Source: JAZIHH01 sp036678685
GTDB lineage: Bacteria; Bacillota; UBA4882; UBA10575
Assembly (NCBI GenBank): GCA_036678685.1
Contig: JAZIHH010000034.1
Location: 124,001-188,000, forward strand
Direction: 5' to 3'
Length of the DNA stretch: 64,000 nt
Position 1 is the stretch's first letter; every line of letters begins with the position of its first letter. Of the stretch, positions 8,711 to 19,312 are shown piece by piece. A program made the position numbers and the translations under genes. The notes beneath the pieces are model-generated. The model made no database searches and was not told the DNA's origin. It saw only the letters and a program-made list of their open reading frames with translations.

Positions 8711-8895
8711 GACAGTCTGTTACAAATAACATAATAAAATCCTTTTAAAAAGTTTCTTAATAAGAAATTCGATAAAAAAAAGCAGATTCCTGCCGAAAAA
8801 TTCAACTCTCTTTAACAAGTTCGTTTACTGCAAATAAAAAAACTCCGGTACTCAGGAAAAATAACTTAAGTTAGGTGCTATGTGGGCTACGTACA
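8711..8895 (-). other. Displaced upstream region of the xyl regulator
   Basis: About 185 bp of AT-rich sequence without a gene. Before the IS256 insertion it adjoined the xyl regulator start, so it should hold the original xyl promoter. A near palindrome, tttctt-aat-aagaaa at about 8751-8765, could be a ROK operator. That is inference from position only. Confidence 0.3.
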
Positions 8896-8926
8896 TAAAA
8901 AGCTCGGACCTTTTAAGGTCCGGGCT
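8896..8926 (-). terminator. rRNA operon terminator
   Basis: On the minus strand the stem agcccggacc/ggtccgagct (one mismatch) runs into a T-rich run, 12 bp after the 5S gene. It is the expected end of the 16S-23S-5S transcript. Confidence 0.8.
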
Positions 8927-8937
8927 ATGAAAATAGT

Positions 8938-9055
8938 TCCCGGCAACGACCTACTCTCCCAGCCAGTCGCCCGGCCAGTACCATCGGCGCTGAGGGGCTT
9001 AACTGCCGTGTTCGGGATGGGAACGGGTGGTTCCCCCTCGCCATTGTCACCGGGA
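8938..9055 (-). rRNA. rrf: 5S ribosomal RNA
   Basis: About 118 nt, starting tcccggtgacaatggcg and ending gttgccggga on the minus strand. It has the conserved cccatcccgaacacgg loop and agtaggtcgttgccggga 3' side. The first and last bases pair to form helix I. It is last in the rRNA operon. Confidence 0.95.
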
Positions 9056-9061
9056 AAAGTT

Positions 9062-9231
9062 ACTCGCAGCTCGTTGCTGGTCGCTCGCCGCCCGGCTTTT
9101 CGCCAGGTCTGCAAAGCTTATCGCTCTTGCTTGCGAGGTTTTTGCTATTTAACTGTCAAGGGTTATTACTCTTTCCTCCCGCCTTGTTTCCCGCGCTCTC
9201 ACTGACGAGTGACAAGCGACGAGAACCGAGT
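9062..9231. repeat. Inverted CGARYRA-repeat hairpin in the 23S-5S spacer
   Basis: Two 26-bp arms, 9062-9087 and 9206-9231, are inverted copies with a few mismatches. Both consist of a degenerate 7-bp unit (consensus CGARYRA). In the rRNA precursor they would form a long stem enclosing about 118 nt. The same unit builds the stem of the 23S IVS at 11027-11394 and occurs at 12802-12833 and 44046-44153. The spacer holds no tRNA. Confidence 0.65.
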
Positions 9232-9518
9232 GACGAGCCTGCACCCTCAAAACTGCATAGGGGAGAAAACGCCGGTTGGCACGTTTTTGGTCAAGCCCTC
9301 GACCTATTAGTACCGGCCAGCTAAATGCATTACTGCACTTACACACCCGGCCTATCAACCTCGTCTTCTACGAGGGGTCTTACTCTTCAGAGCAAGCTCC
9401 GAAGATGGGAGATCTAATCTTGAGGACGGCTTCACGCTTAGATGCCTTCAGCGTTTATCCGTTCCGCACTTGGCTGTCCAGCCGTGCCCCGGGCGGGACA
9501 ACTGGTAGACCAGAGGTG

Positions 9519-9552
<34 letters not shown>

Positions 9553-9579
9553 CCTCGCAAATCTCCTGCGCCCGCGGTA

Positions 9580-9660
<81 letters not shown>

Positions 9661-9662
9661 TT

Positions 9663-9718
<56 letters not shown>

Positions 9719-9738
9719 ATGGACTCTTGGGGGAGATC

Positions 9739-9775
<37 letters not shown>

Positions 9776-9891
9776 GATGGCCCTTCCACTCGGTACCACC
9801 GGATCACTAAGCCCGACTTTCGTCCCTGCTCGACATGTCTGTCTCACAGTCAAGCTCCCTTCTGCCTTTACACTCAACGCGCGATTTCCAA

Positions 9892-9955
<64 letters not shown>

Positions 9956-10217
9956 CCCCACCAGGCATTGTCCCACAGCCGGATTACGGCCTGTGGTTAG
10001 AATTTCAGCCATAAAAGAGTGGTATCCCACCAGCGCCTCCACCGAAACTGGCGTCCCGGCTTCTCAGGCTCCCACCTATCCTGTACATTTATAACCAAAA
10101 CTCAGTGCCAGGCTAGAGTAAAGCTCCACGGGGTCTTTCCGTCTAACCGCGGGTAACCGGTATCTTCACCGGTATTACAATTTCGCCGAGCCCCCCATCG
10201 AGACAGCGCCCAGGTCG

Positions 10218-10307
<90 letters not shown>

Positions 10308-10346
10308 AGGTTCAAACCTTCGCCAGTGCAAGCACCAGCTAAGCCA

Positions 10347-10382
<36 letters not shown>

Positions 10383-11026
10383 CCTATACGTCGCCTTTCG
10401 GCTTGGCAGGGACCTGTGTTTTTGATAAACAGTCGCCTGGGCCGTTTCTCTGCAACCCTTTCCCGCTCACCGGGCATGCCGGGTCACGGTACCGGGGCGC
10501 CGCTTCTCCCGAAGTTACGCGGCCAGTTTGCCGAGTTCCTTAACAGGGGTTCTCTCGCGCGCCTTAGGATTCTCTCCTCGCCTACCTGTGTCGGTTTGCG
10601 GTACGGGCGCCTGTTACCTCGCTAGAGGCTTTTCTCGGCGGCATGGGATCAACCAGTTCGCTACTTTAATTTCGCTCCCCGTCACGTCTCGGGCTCTACG
10701 TGCAGCGGATTTTCCTGCTGCACACCCTACTCGCTTGGACCGGCACTCCAACTGCCGGATGGCCTACCCTTCCGCGTCACCCCTTCGCTCAAACGGTAAC
10801 AGGCGGAACGGGAATTTTGACCCGTTGTCCATCGCCTACGCCTTCCGGCCTCGGCTTAGGTCCCGCCTAACCCTGAGCGGACGAGCCTTCCTCAGGAAAC
10901 CTTAGGCTTTCGGCGGGCAGGATTCTCACCTGCCTTTTCGCTACTTATTCCTGCATTCTCACTTGTACACGCTCCACCGCTCCTTACGGTACGGCTTCCC
11001 TGCATGTACAACGCTCCCCTACCACC

Positions 11027-11394
11027 CTCGTAGCTCGTCGCTCGTCGCTCGTCACTCGAATCACTCGCCTCGCCTTTGCGATTCGATTAGACGCCTTATC
11101 TGTCGCCCGATTTTATTAACCCGGTCTGCCAGCCCTTCGTATTCTTCGTTACTGACATAACCCGGGTCTTCACAGAATTCCAACTCCACGGCAAGCTCAT
11201 CCGCTGAACCCATTGCGATAAATAGATACTTGATAAACTCTTTCTTTGAAAGACCGGTTTTCCCGTATCCTTCCGCTATATTCAGCGCAATCGATTTGCT
11301 TGCCCGTCGGATTTGGCTGCCCAGTTCTGTCTGTTCGTGGTGTGGTAAATCGTCCACCTCCACGAGGGACGAGCGACCAGCGACAAGCTACGAG
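11027..11394 (-). other. Intervening sequence (IVS) in 23S helix 45
   Basis: A 368-bp insert in the helix between the conserved segments caccgaagc.. and gtaggggagcgtt, which is helix 45 (E. coli numbering about 1170), a classic IVS site. Its ends are 32-bp inverted repeats, 11027-11058 and 11363-11394, with about four mismatches, made of CGARYRA heptads. In known cases RNase III cuts such a stem and the ribosome works with a split 23S rRNA. The insert encodes a four-helix-bundle protein on the rRNA strand. Confidence 0.9.
11061..11363 (-). CDS. 23S rRNA IVS four-helix-bundle protein, N-terminally short
   Basis: A 100-residue protein of the S23/TIGR02436 four-helix-bundle family, usually found inside 23S intervening sequences. 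Diagnostic is GSQIRRASKSIALNIAEGYGK at residues 15-35, followed by KKEFIKYLFIAMGSADELAVELEFC. Function is not established for the family. Normal members (about 115-125 residues) start some 20 residues earlier with a FxxLxVW helix. Here the frame begins at a GTG inside the stem and helix 1 is missing, replaced by heptad-repeat DNA. It may therefore be decaying. Confidence 0.8.
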   Translation of the reverse strand: MEVDDLPHHEQTELGSQIRRASKSIALNIAEGYGKTGLSKKEFIKYLFIAMGSADELAVELEFCEDPGYVSNEEYEGLADRVNKIGRQIRRLIESQRRGE

Positions 11395-11475
11395 AATCCT
11401 TAGCTTCGGTGCCGTGCTTGAGCCCCGCTACATTTTCCGCGCAAAGACACTTGACCAGTGAGCTATTACGCACTC

Positions 11476-11507
<32 letters not shown>

Positions 11508-12089
11508 TGGCTGTCTAGGCATCTTCACATCGTTTCCCACTTAGCACGAACTTGGGGACCTTAGCTGAAGATCTGGGCTGTTTCCCTCTCGACAATGGAG
11601 CTTATCCCCCACTGTCTGACTCCCAGGGTCACACTTACGGCATTCGGAGTTTGAACGGGTTTGGTAACCGGGTAAGGTCCCTAGCCCAATCAGTGCTCTA
11701 CCTCCGTAAGTTAATCCCTGAGGCTAGCCCTAAAGCTATTTCGGGGAGAACCAGCTATCTCCGGGTTCGATTGGCTTTTCACCCCTAACCACAGCTCATC
11801 CCATGACTTTTCAACGTCAATTCGGTTCGAGCCTCCATCCCGGGTTAACGGGACTTCACTCTGGCCATGGTTAGATCACCCGGTTTCGGGTCTACCGCGA
11901 CAAACTTACGCCCTCTTCAGACTCGCTTTCGCTGCGGCTCCGGCTCTTACACCTTAACCTCGCTTGCCACGGTAACTCGCAGGACCGTTCTACAAAAAGT
12001 ACGCCGTCACCCCTTTCGTTACTTAAGTAACGGCATAGGGCTCCGACCGCTTGTAGGCATATGGTTTCAGGTTCTATTTCACTCCCCGC

Positions 12090-12122
<33 letters not shown>

Positions 12123-12801
12123 GGTTCACTATCGGTCGCCGGGTAGTATTTAGCCTTGGGAGGTGGTCCTCCCGGATTCCCACAGGGTTCCACGTGCCCC
12201 GTGGTACTCAGGTATTGCCAAGCCCCTTTGAGCCTTTCGCCTACAGGACTCTCACCTTCTGCGGTGGGCCGTTCCAGACCGCTTCGGCTAGACCCTCCGG
12301 TGGCTTCGTCGGCAACCCTACAACCCCATTAGTCCGAAGACTAATGGTTTGGGCTCTTCCCCGTTCGCTCGCCGCTACTTAGGGAATCGATCTTTCTTTC
12401 TTTTCCTGCGGGTACTAAGATGTTTCAGTTCCCCGCGTTCCCCCTCACTGCCCTATGGGTTCAGGCAGGAGTACCGGCCCATTACGACCGGTGGGTTTCC
12501 CCATTCGGACACCCCCGGATCAAAGCTTGCTTACAGCTCCCCGAGGCATTTCGCTGTTAGCCGCGTCCTTCATCGGCTCCCGGCGCCAAGGCATCCACCA
12601 TACGCCCTTTGTAGCTTGACCCTCTCGCGCGCCTTGACTCGACTTCTTTCTCCCGCTATGCAGTTTTCAAGGTGCAAGTCCCGCCCCTAGCAACAAGCTA
12701 AAAGCGGCATGAGGGTCACCGGACCCTCAAAACCGAACAGCAATGAGACAGTATCGACTTTTGGAATACTCTCGCCCCTACCCTCGTCCCCGCCCTCAAT
12801 T

Positions 12802-12833
12802 CGAACGACGAACGACGAGTTACGAGCGACGAG
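12802..12833. repeat. CGARYRA heptad run in the 16S-23S spacer
   Basis: About 4.5 units of a 7-bp degenerate repeat (for example gaacgac gaacgac gagttac gagcgac) just downstream of the 16S 3' end. It is the same unit as in the IVS stem. The rest of this 220-bp spacer (12622-12844) holds no tRNA gene. Confidence 0.6.
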
Positions 12834-12839
12834 TCTACT

Positions 12840-14386
<1,547 letters not shown>

Positions 14387-14539
14387 ATCTTTAAGAGCTT
14401 TCGCTCCCTTTTACTATTTCACTTCGCCTTAATCCGCCCGCGGCTTACACCGCAGGCTACCTTACCTGCCTCTTGCTGCTCGGTTTTCAAGGTCCGGTGA
14501 CTGCGCCTTAATCAACTCTTGTTTTTAGGGCGCCTTTTC

Positions 14540-14568
14540 ATTTTATCATCTAATCTGATCTATTGCAA
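14540..14568 (-). promoter_or_regulatory. rRNA operon promoter
   Basis: On the minus strand TTGCAA (14568-14563) and TAAAAT (14545-14540) are 17 bp apart, and about 155 bp separate the -10 from mature 16S. No second gene lies between 14387 and 14539. This stretch is the 16S leader. Confidence 0.65.
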
Positions 14569-14610
14569 GAGTTTTTTTAATTTTTTTATTCCAGTAAAAC
14601 TCCTGCGGAG

Positions 14611-14634
14611 TCAAAAAAGCAGCCGCAGGCTGCT
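14611..14634 (-). terminator. Terminator after the tRNA-Ser pair
   Basis: The minus strand reads agcagc-ctgcg-gctgct followed by TTTTTT. It lies 9 bp past the tRNA-Ser(GCT) end and separates the tRNA/serS unit from the rRNA operon promoter. Confidence 0.8.
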
Positions 14635-14642
14635 AAATTGAC

Positions 14643-14736
14643 TGGCGGAGAGAGAGGGATTCGAACCCTCGCTAGGAGTTTCGCTCCTACTAACGGTTTA
14701 GCAAACCGTCCCCTTCGACCGCTTGGGTATCTCTCC
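14643..14736 (-). tRNA. tRNA-Ser (GCT)
   Basis: A class II tRNA with a long variable arm (taggagcgaaactccta). Acceptor ggagaga/tctctcc with G and encoded CCA. The anticodon loop ttgctaa gives GCT, for AGC/AGU codons. It lies 16 bp from a second tRNA-Ser and close to serS, on the same strand. Confidence 0.96.
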
Positions 14737-14752
14737 TCAAAGTTTACACAGT

Positions 14753-14840
14753 TGGCGGAGGAGGTAGGATTCGAACCCACGAGACCTTTCGGTCTAGCGG
14801 TTTTCAAGACCGCCTCCTTCGACCACTCGGACACTCCTCC
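14753..14840 (-). tRNA. tRNA-Ser (TGA)
   Basis: Class II tRNA. Acceptor ggaggag/ctcctcc with G and encoded CCA, anticodon loop cttgaaa giving TGA (UCN codons), and variable arm tagaccgaaaggtct. It lies 38 bp downstream of serS, so synthetase and its tRNAs may share a transcript. Confidence 0.96.
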
Positions 14841-14878
14841 TTCCGCACTTGTTATTTTAACATGAAGCAGATAAATAG

Positions 14879-16159
14879 TCAATTCTCCTTTTTTATTCTT
14901 TCTATTCCTCCCATATAAGGAACCAAGGCTTGCGGGATCCGCACCGAACCGTCCTCTTCCTGGTAGTTTTCGAGAATGGCGGCTACGGTACGCCCGACAG
15001 CCACTCCGGAACCATTAAGAGTATGAACATACTCCGGTTTGCTCCCGGGTTGGGGACGAAAGCGAATCCCGGCCCGGCGGGCTTGAAAATCCTCACAATT
15101 GGAGCAGGAGGAGATCTCCCGGTAGGTCCCGCTGCTGGGCAGCCATACTTCCAAATCATAACATTTGGCCGCGGCAAACCCCATATCCCCGGTGCAAAGC
15201 AACACTACCCGGTAGGGAAGTCCCAGCTTTTGCAAAACCGCTTCCGCGTCACAGACCATTTTTTCCAATTCATCGTAAGAGGTTTCCGGCCGGGTAAGCT
15301 TGACCAGTTCCACTTTGTTGAACTGGTGCTGGCGGATTAGCCCCCGGGTGTCGCGGCCTGCGGCGCCGGCCTCCGCGCGAAAACAGGCGGTGTAGGCCAC
15401 GTATTTTTTCGGCAGTTCCTCGGCGGGCAGAATCTCCTCCCGGTGCAGGTTGGTTACAGGAACCTCACCGGTGGGGATGAGGTAGAGGTCCTGCGGAGAA
15501 ACGCGGAACATATCCTCCTCGAATTTCGGCAGTTGGCCTGTGCCAATCATACAATCCCTGTTTACTAGAAACGGCGGGAAAATTTCGGTATACCCGTGTT
15601 CCTGGGTGTGCAAATCCAGCATGAAATTGACCAAAGCCCTTTCCAGCCGGGCTCCCAATCCTTTTAAGACTGTGAAACGGGAACCGCTGATTTTCGCCCC
15701 CCACTCAAACTGTAAAATCCCCAATTGTTCCCCAAGTTCCCAATGGGGTTTGGGCGGAAAGGAAAATTTTCTCGGTTCCCCCCAGGAACGTACCTGGCGG
15801 TTGGCCCGCTCGTCTTCGCCCTCGGGAACGCTCGAATGCGGAAGGTTGGGGAGATTCAAAAGCAGCGCATTAATTTCTTCTTCTACGAGGCGTATTTTTT
15901 GGTCCAATTCCTTGATTTGCGCATTAACTTCTTTCATCTCCTCTATTAAGGCCCCGGCATCCTCTCCGTTTGCCTTTAACCGTCCCACTTCTTTGGAAAC
16001 AGTATTTCTTTTGTTTTTCAGACTCTCGACAGCAGCCAGTTTTTCCCGGCGGCTCTGATCCAAATTTAATAGATCCGCGAAAAACATTGCTGCTTTCCTT
16101 TGTTCAAATCCTTTACGAAAACGCTCCGGGTCAGCGCGCATGGCTTTGATATCCAGCAT
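14879..16159 (-). CDS. serS: Seryl-tRNA synthetase
   Basis: Charges tRNA-Ser; class II synthetase of 426 residues, normal length. The N-terminal MLDIKAMRADPERFRKG and following antiparallel coiled coil (residues about 30-100) bind the long variable arm. Motif 2 is ACFRAEAGAAGRDTRGLIRQHQF (near 260-282) and motif 3 GVAVGRTVAAILENYQ (near 390). It is followed by two tRNA-Ser genes. No T-box element was found in the 130 bp upstream, where the ISLre2 element starts at 16294. The upstream flank may have been separated from an original promoter. Confidence 0.97.
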   Translation of the reverse strand: MLDIKAMRADPERFRKGFEQRKAAMFFADLLNLDQSRREKLAAVESLKNKRNTVSKEVGRLKANGEDAGALIEEMKEVNAQIKELDQKIRLVEEEINALLLNLPNLPHSSVPEGEDERANRQVRSWGEPRKFSFPPKPHWELGEQLGILQFEWGAKISGSRFTVLKGLGARLERALVNFMLDLHTQEHGYTEIFPPFLVNRDCMIGTGQLPKFEEDMFRVSPQDLYLIPTGEVPVTNLHREEILPAEELPKKYVAYTACFRAEAGAAGRDTRGLIRQHQFNKVELVKLTRPETSYDELEKMVCDAEAVLQKLGLPYRVVLLCTGDMGFAAAKCYDLEVWLPSSGTYREISSCSNCEDFQARRAGIRFRPQPGSKPEYVHTLNGSGVAVGRTVAAILENYQEEDGSVRIPQALVPYMGGIERIKKEN

Positions 16160-16284
16160 GGAACCGCCTCTCCTTCCGGTCAGTTTCCTCCGTTCGCTAA
16201 TCGAAAGGGATTAAGAATAGTATGTTCCAGTAAGGCCTTATCGTTAAGATTATACATTATTCCTTTACCAAAAGCAAACCTTCC

Positions 16285-17847
16285 CCTTTCGCCGATAGTG
16301 TCAAGACACTGTAGATTTTTTTGAACCTCACATCAATGATCTTGCCATCAAACTGCATTTTGTTTATTTAAAGCTTTTAAAGCAATTCTTGTTGGATTAC
16401 TACCACTGCTGAAAAGTGGAATATTATTGTGGTATCCTTCCCCCAATGATTTAGTTCGCTTTAAGCGCTTGAGCTCTTTTTGAATTACGTCCTTGATTTC
16501 AACAACAATTGGAATTGATGTCCTTGTCTCCAGGTATTGTTTGCTAATTGACTCACCATTAGCCTTGGCCACTCGCATATTAGCCATTTTCTCCGCCCCT
16601 TGCAGACTCCAAGCCATTGGGTGACTACTGAGCCTGGCGGCCAAAATATGGCTAACATGGCCCTCAGCGCTACAGCTTACGTGGGGGTTTTTCACGGCGT
16701 TTTCTATTCCATCCCAGTTGTGCTTCACATATTTGATGGTATCAATAATCCTTTTTTGTCGTGGCTGTTCTTCAGCGCGGTTTAAAGCTTCATCAAGACG
16801 CGCCAGGACTTTCTGTTTGTTTAATGACTTAATCCCCCAGTATAACGGCTTTCTTAGTTCCGGAGCATGAGCGGTGGCCATTAGAATATATTTCGCCAGG
16901 TGAAATCGGTCTAAGATAAAGATGGCTCCGGGGATGTATTCCATCCCTTGGCGGATCCAAAGAGCCCCGTCTCCAGATAGGTAAATCCGCTTAATACTTG
17001 AAAGTTCATAATTGGCTTCAAGGTAATCTAATACTCTCCACCATAGTTCTTCCGGTTTCTCTTTGACGCTGGTAAAGTACTTCACTCGTTTTAACCGACG
17101 ACGAGGATAATCCTCGATTCCTTCGTGGACATAAACCAGCCGGGCCTGCGCTCCTTTACGCCCTTTAACTTTGATGTGGTCTTCATCAGCTTCTATGTAT
17201 AACTCGGAAACACGTCTTTTGGCTTGCGGTAATGGTTCGATTTTAGGGTTGAACTCTTTAACGTACAACGCTACTGTTTGCCTGCTAACCTTTAATACGG
17301 GATTATCCTTGCTGGCGTGGATAGTAGCCGCTTCATACGACATTCCAGTTGCTGCTTCCACAAGTTCAGCCTTTAAAGTTGCCCCTACGCGCATGTGGGG
17401 AGTGACACCAATTTGTTTGTCAACCAGGTAGGCATATTCTTTGCTTTCTCTATGTCGGTAATAGCTCCGGTGGTAGACGATCGGACCAAAAAGGGTTAAT
17501 AGCTCTTTCCGGTCGTCTTTTCGAACGCGCTTCCAGTTCGGGTCTTGCTTTGCATCCTCTTCAACCTTTTGCTTTAGGGCTTCAATGACATATTCCAATA
17601 AATCGCACCCCAGGCCATCAAGCTCTTTCTTTAATCGAAGTTCAAAACTATGATAGTTGGTTTTACCATCTAATACGGTAAAAATTCTTTCTACAACCGA
17701 AAGGATTTTTTCTTCTACTAAACGAACTAAGTCCATGAGGAACCTCTGCCTCCTTCGGGGGGTATTCATTCTTGCCGAATGTGAGGTTCCTCTTCTCTTT
17801 TAGTAAAGATATCTCCTCCATAAAATCTACAGTAATTTTACACTAAC
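16285..17847 (-). mobile_element. ISLre2-family element, complete copy (IS proper 16294-17847)
   Basis: Ends gatagtgtcaag and (reverse complement of the other end) gttagtgtaaaa form imperfect inverted repeats continuing through actgtagatttt. The left flank is cctttcgcc (16285-16293). The right flank (tttatattt) does not match it. The matching 9-bp copy lies at 59029-59037, next to a second ISLre2 copy, so this element is one border of a much larger unit. The right edge abuts the first base of the duplicated MntA/HepT block. Confidence 0.88.
16348..17769 (-). CDS. ISLre2-family transposase (UPF0236 type)
   Basis: A 473-residue transposase of the ISLre2/UPF0236 family. Visible are FGPIVYHRSYYRH, the acidic pair in YIEADEDHIKVKGRKG (near 195), YLSGDGALWIRQGMEYIPGAIFILDRFH (near 265-292, DDE Asp and HxxK), and the C-terminal GCSAEG-type segment CSAEGHVSHILAARLSS. 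The remnant copy at 58746-59002 has one C fewer in a C run (5 against 6). That joins an upstream ATG (MEEISLLKEK) in frame, so the start of this copy is probably frameshifted and internal Met codons would be used. Confidence 0.85.
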   Translation of the reverse strand: MNTPRRRQRFLMDLVRLVEEKILSVVERIFTVLDGKTNYHSFELRLKKELDGLGCDLLEYVIEALKQKVEEDAKQDPNWKRVRKDDRKELLTLFGPIVYHRSYYRHRESKEYAYLVDKQIGVTPHMRVGATLKAELVEAATGMSYEAATIHASKDNPVLKVSRQTVALYVKEFNPKIEPLPQAKRRVSELYIEADEDHIKVKGRKGAQARLVYVHEGIEDYPRRRLKRVKYFTSVKEKPEELWWRVLDYLEANYELSSIKRIYLSGDGALWIRQGMEYIPGAIFILDRFHLAKYILMATAHAPELRKPLYWGIKSLNKQKVLARLDEALNRAEEQPRQKRIIDTIKYVKHNWDGIENAVKNPHVSCSAEGHVSHILAARLSSHPMAWSLQGAEKMANMRVAKANGESISKQYLETRTSIPIVVEIKDVIQKELKRLKRTKSLGEGYHNNIPLFSSGSNPTRIALKALNKQNAV

Positions 17848-17951
17848 TTTATATTTTTTTGTTCCCGCTTTGCGTCTCATCAAAACCATACCATGCAACC
17901 GTCGGCGAACGGAGATGGAAGATACGTTGTGTACCTGGTCTATCTGGTCTA

Positions 17952-18372
17952 TCAGGAAAGATATTGTTCTTCTATTGCTTTGATAAAAGCAGTAATATCA
18001 CCGAGGTCTTTCTGGATAATGGCAAAAACAATCTCCGGGTTGATCTTCAGGTAGTCATGAACAACAACATTTCTAAACTGGGCCATTTTCTTTAAGCGGC
18101 CGGCTAACGACTGGTTGATTACCCTCTTCATAGAGAACCTGAAAGCAGTCCTTATTGTCAAGAGGCTCTCTGAAGCCCTGGTAAGAAATAATATGTTGAG
18201 CTAAATCAAGACAAGCCTCCACGGCCAACTGCAGTGTCCTCTCAGCATATCTCCTTGTAACTTTATTAGCGATAAAATCTTGAAGCGTGCTGTTTTTTTT
18301 AAGTTCTTCCAAATCCCGCAAATATTCATCAAGGTTGGTAAAGATCCGGTTAATAACATCCCGATCGACCAT
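17952..18372 (-). pseudogene. hepT: HepT (HEPN toxin) pseudogene, copy A
   Basis: Nearly identical to the intact 140-residue HepT at 44727-45149. Two bases are missing around 18120 (gattaccctc against gattataccctc), so the frame shifts in the middle. The C-terminal part still encodes the RNVVVHDY toxin motif but in another frame. The antitoxin gene just upstream is intact. A cell with both blocks thus has two antitoxins and one toxin. Confidence 0.88.
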
Positions 18373-18373
18373 A

Positions 18374-18805
18374 TTACAGCCTCTCCTTCAACCTTTTTCG
18401 AGCCTGTTTATGATAAAGGTCATAAAAACCCTGCAGATCAAAGAAGTTTTTCCGGTAAGCGACTTCAAATTTTACCCGGTAATGCGGATCCTTGTCAAGG
18501 ATTATGCGTTTGTTCTTCATAACCTGGTGGGTAAAAAAAGGGTCGGCACTTTTAAGATCCACCACATCAAATCGGGTTTTACGCCCTCGTGCAGCGGCCA
18601 GTTCCGTCAATTTAACAGCCATCTCAAGCGTGGCCGAGAATCTTTCTTCCTTGTCCAGGTGGGGAAAGAACAAAACCGCCAGGTCAATATCGCTGTTTGT
18701 CCGCTCCCGGTCTTTAACTGTGGAACCAAATAGGTATACCGCAGCCACACTTTCGTTGGTGAGAAAATACTCTTTTATTTTCTCCAAAAAATTCTTCTCA
18801 AGCAT
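18374..18805 (-). CDS. mntA: MntA-type nucleotidyltransferase antitoxin, copy A
   Basis: 143 residues. The minimal nucleotidyltransferase motif GSTVKDRERTNSDID fits GSx10DxD and lies at about residues 27-41. Partners of this family inactivate HEPN toxins by adding AMP to the Tyr of the Rx4HxY motif. ATG 18805 matches the copy-B start. A longer open frame runs to 18886 without homology to the other copy's protein. It lies just before the broken hepT. Confidence 0.85.
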   Translation of the reverse strand: MLEKNFLEKIKEYFLTNESVAAVYLFGSTVKDRERTNSDIDLAVLFFPHLDKEERFSATLEMAVKLTELAAARGRKTRFDVVDLKSADPFFTHQVMKNKRIILDKDPHYRVKFEVAYRKNFFDLQGFYDLYHKQARKRLKERL

Positions 18806-19312
18806 TGTTCGTACCCCGTCAACACTATATTCCTTAAAGCCAGTGCCCATGCTGGCAAAGTCGTTCTTACGGCTATTATACCACAACAGTAACTTCTATT
18901 CCCTATTTATCAATTTAATTTTCTTTCCCCCTTTCAGTCCCCTAAAGTACGGGTCAAAGGTTGTAACAGATTTCCTCTCCTTCCGGACAGAAAAAACAGT
19001 AATCTTTCAGTCCCCTAAAGTACGGGTCAAAGGTTGTAACTTTGACCACAACCAACTGCCAGCCACCCAGGCCTTAACTTTCAGTCCCCTAAAGTACGGG
19101 TCAAAGGTTGTAACAAGTTAATCACGTCGGCCGCGTTCACAAAGGCAATTCCTTTCAGTCCCCTAAAGTACGGGTCAAAGGTTGTAACCTCCTGAACGGT
19201 TTTCAAGTGTACGCCCTGAGCAATACTTTCAGTCCCCTAAAGTACGGGTCAAAGGTTGTAACGTGCCATCACCCCTCCCTAGGCAGGTCGTATAGACCCT
19301 CTTTCAGTCCCC

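Larger units (their letters stand above)
17848..18930 (-). repeat. Duplicated MntA/HepT block, copy A
   Basis: About 1083 bp nearly identical to 44631-45613 plus 48713-48809. It starts exactly at the ISLre2 end and stops exactly where the CRISPR array begins. The two copies differ by scattered substitutions and small indels, including a 2-bp deletion here that breaks hepT. The second copy is split by nested IS elements. Confidence 0.93.

Noticed and set aside
16160..16293. T-box leader before serS
   Set aside because: No AGGGTGGNACCGCG-type sequence or specifier stem was found in the available upstream bases.
17848..17856. A 9-bp target duplication for the ISLre2 copy at 16294-17847 on its inner side
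   Set aside because: tttatattt does not match cctttcgcc; the matching copy is 41 kb away at 59029.
18374..18886. A longer start (170 residues) for MntA copy A
   Set aside because: The extra 27 residues are absent from copy B, and the short form starts at an ATG shared by both.
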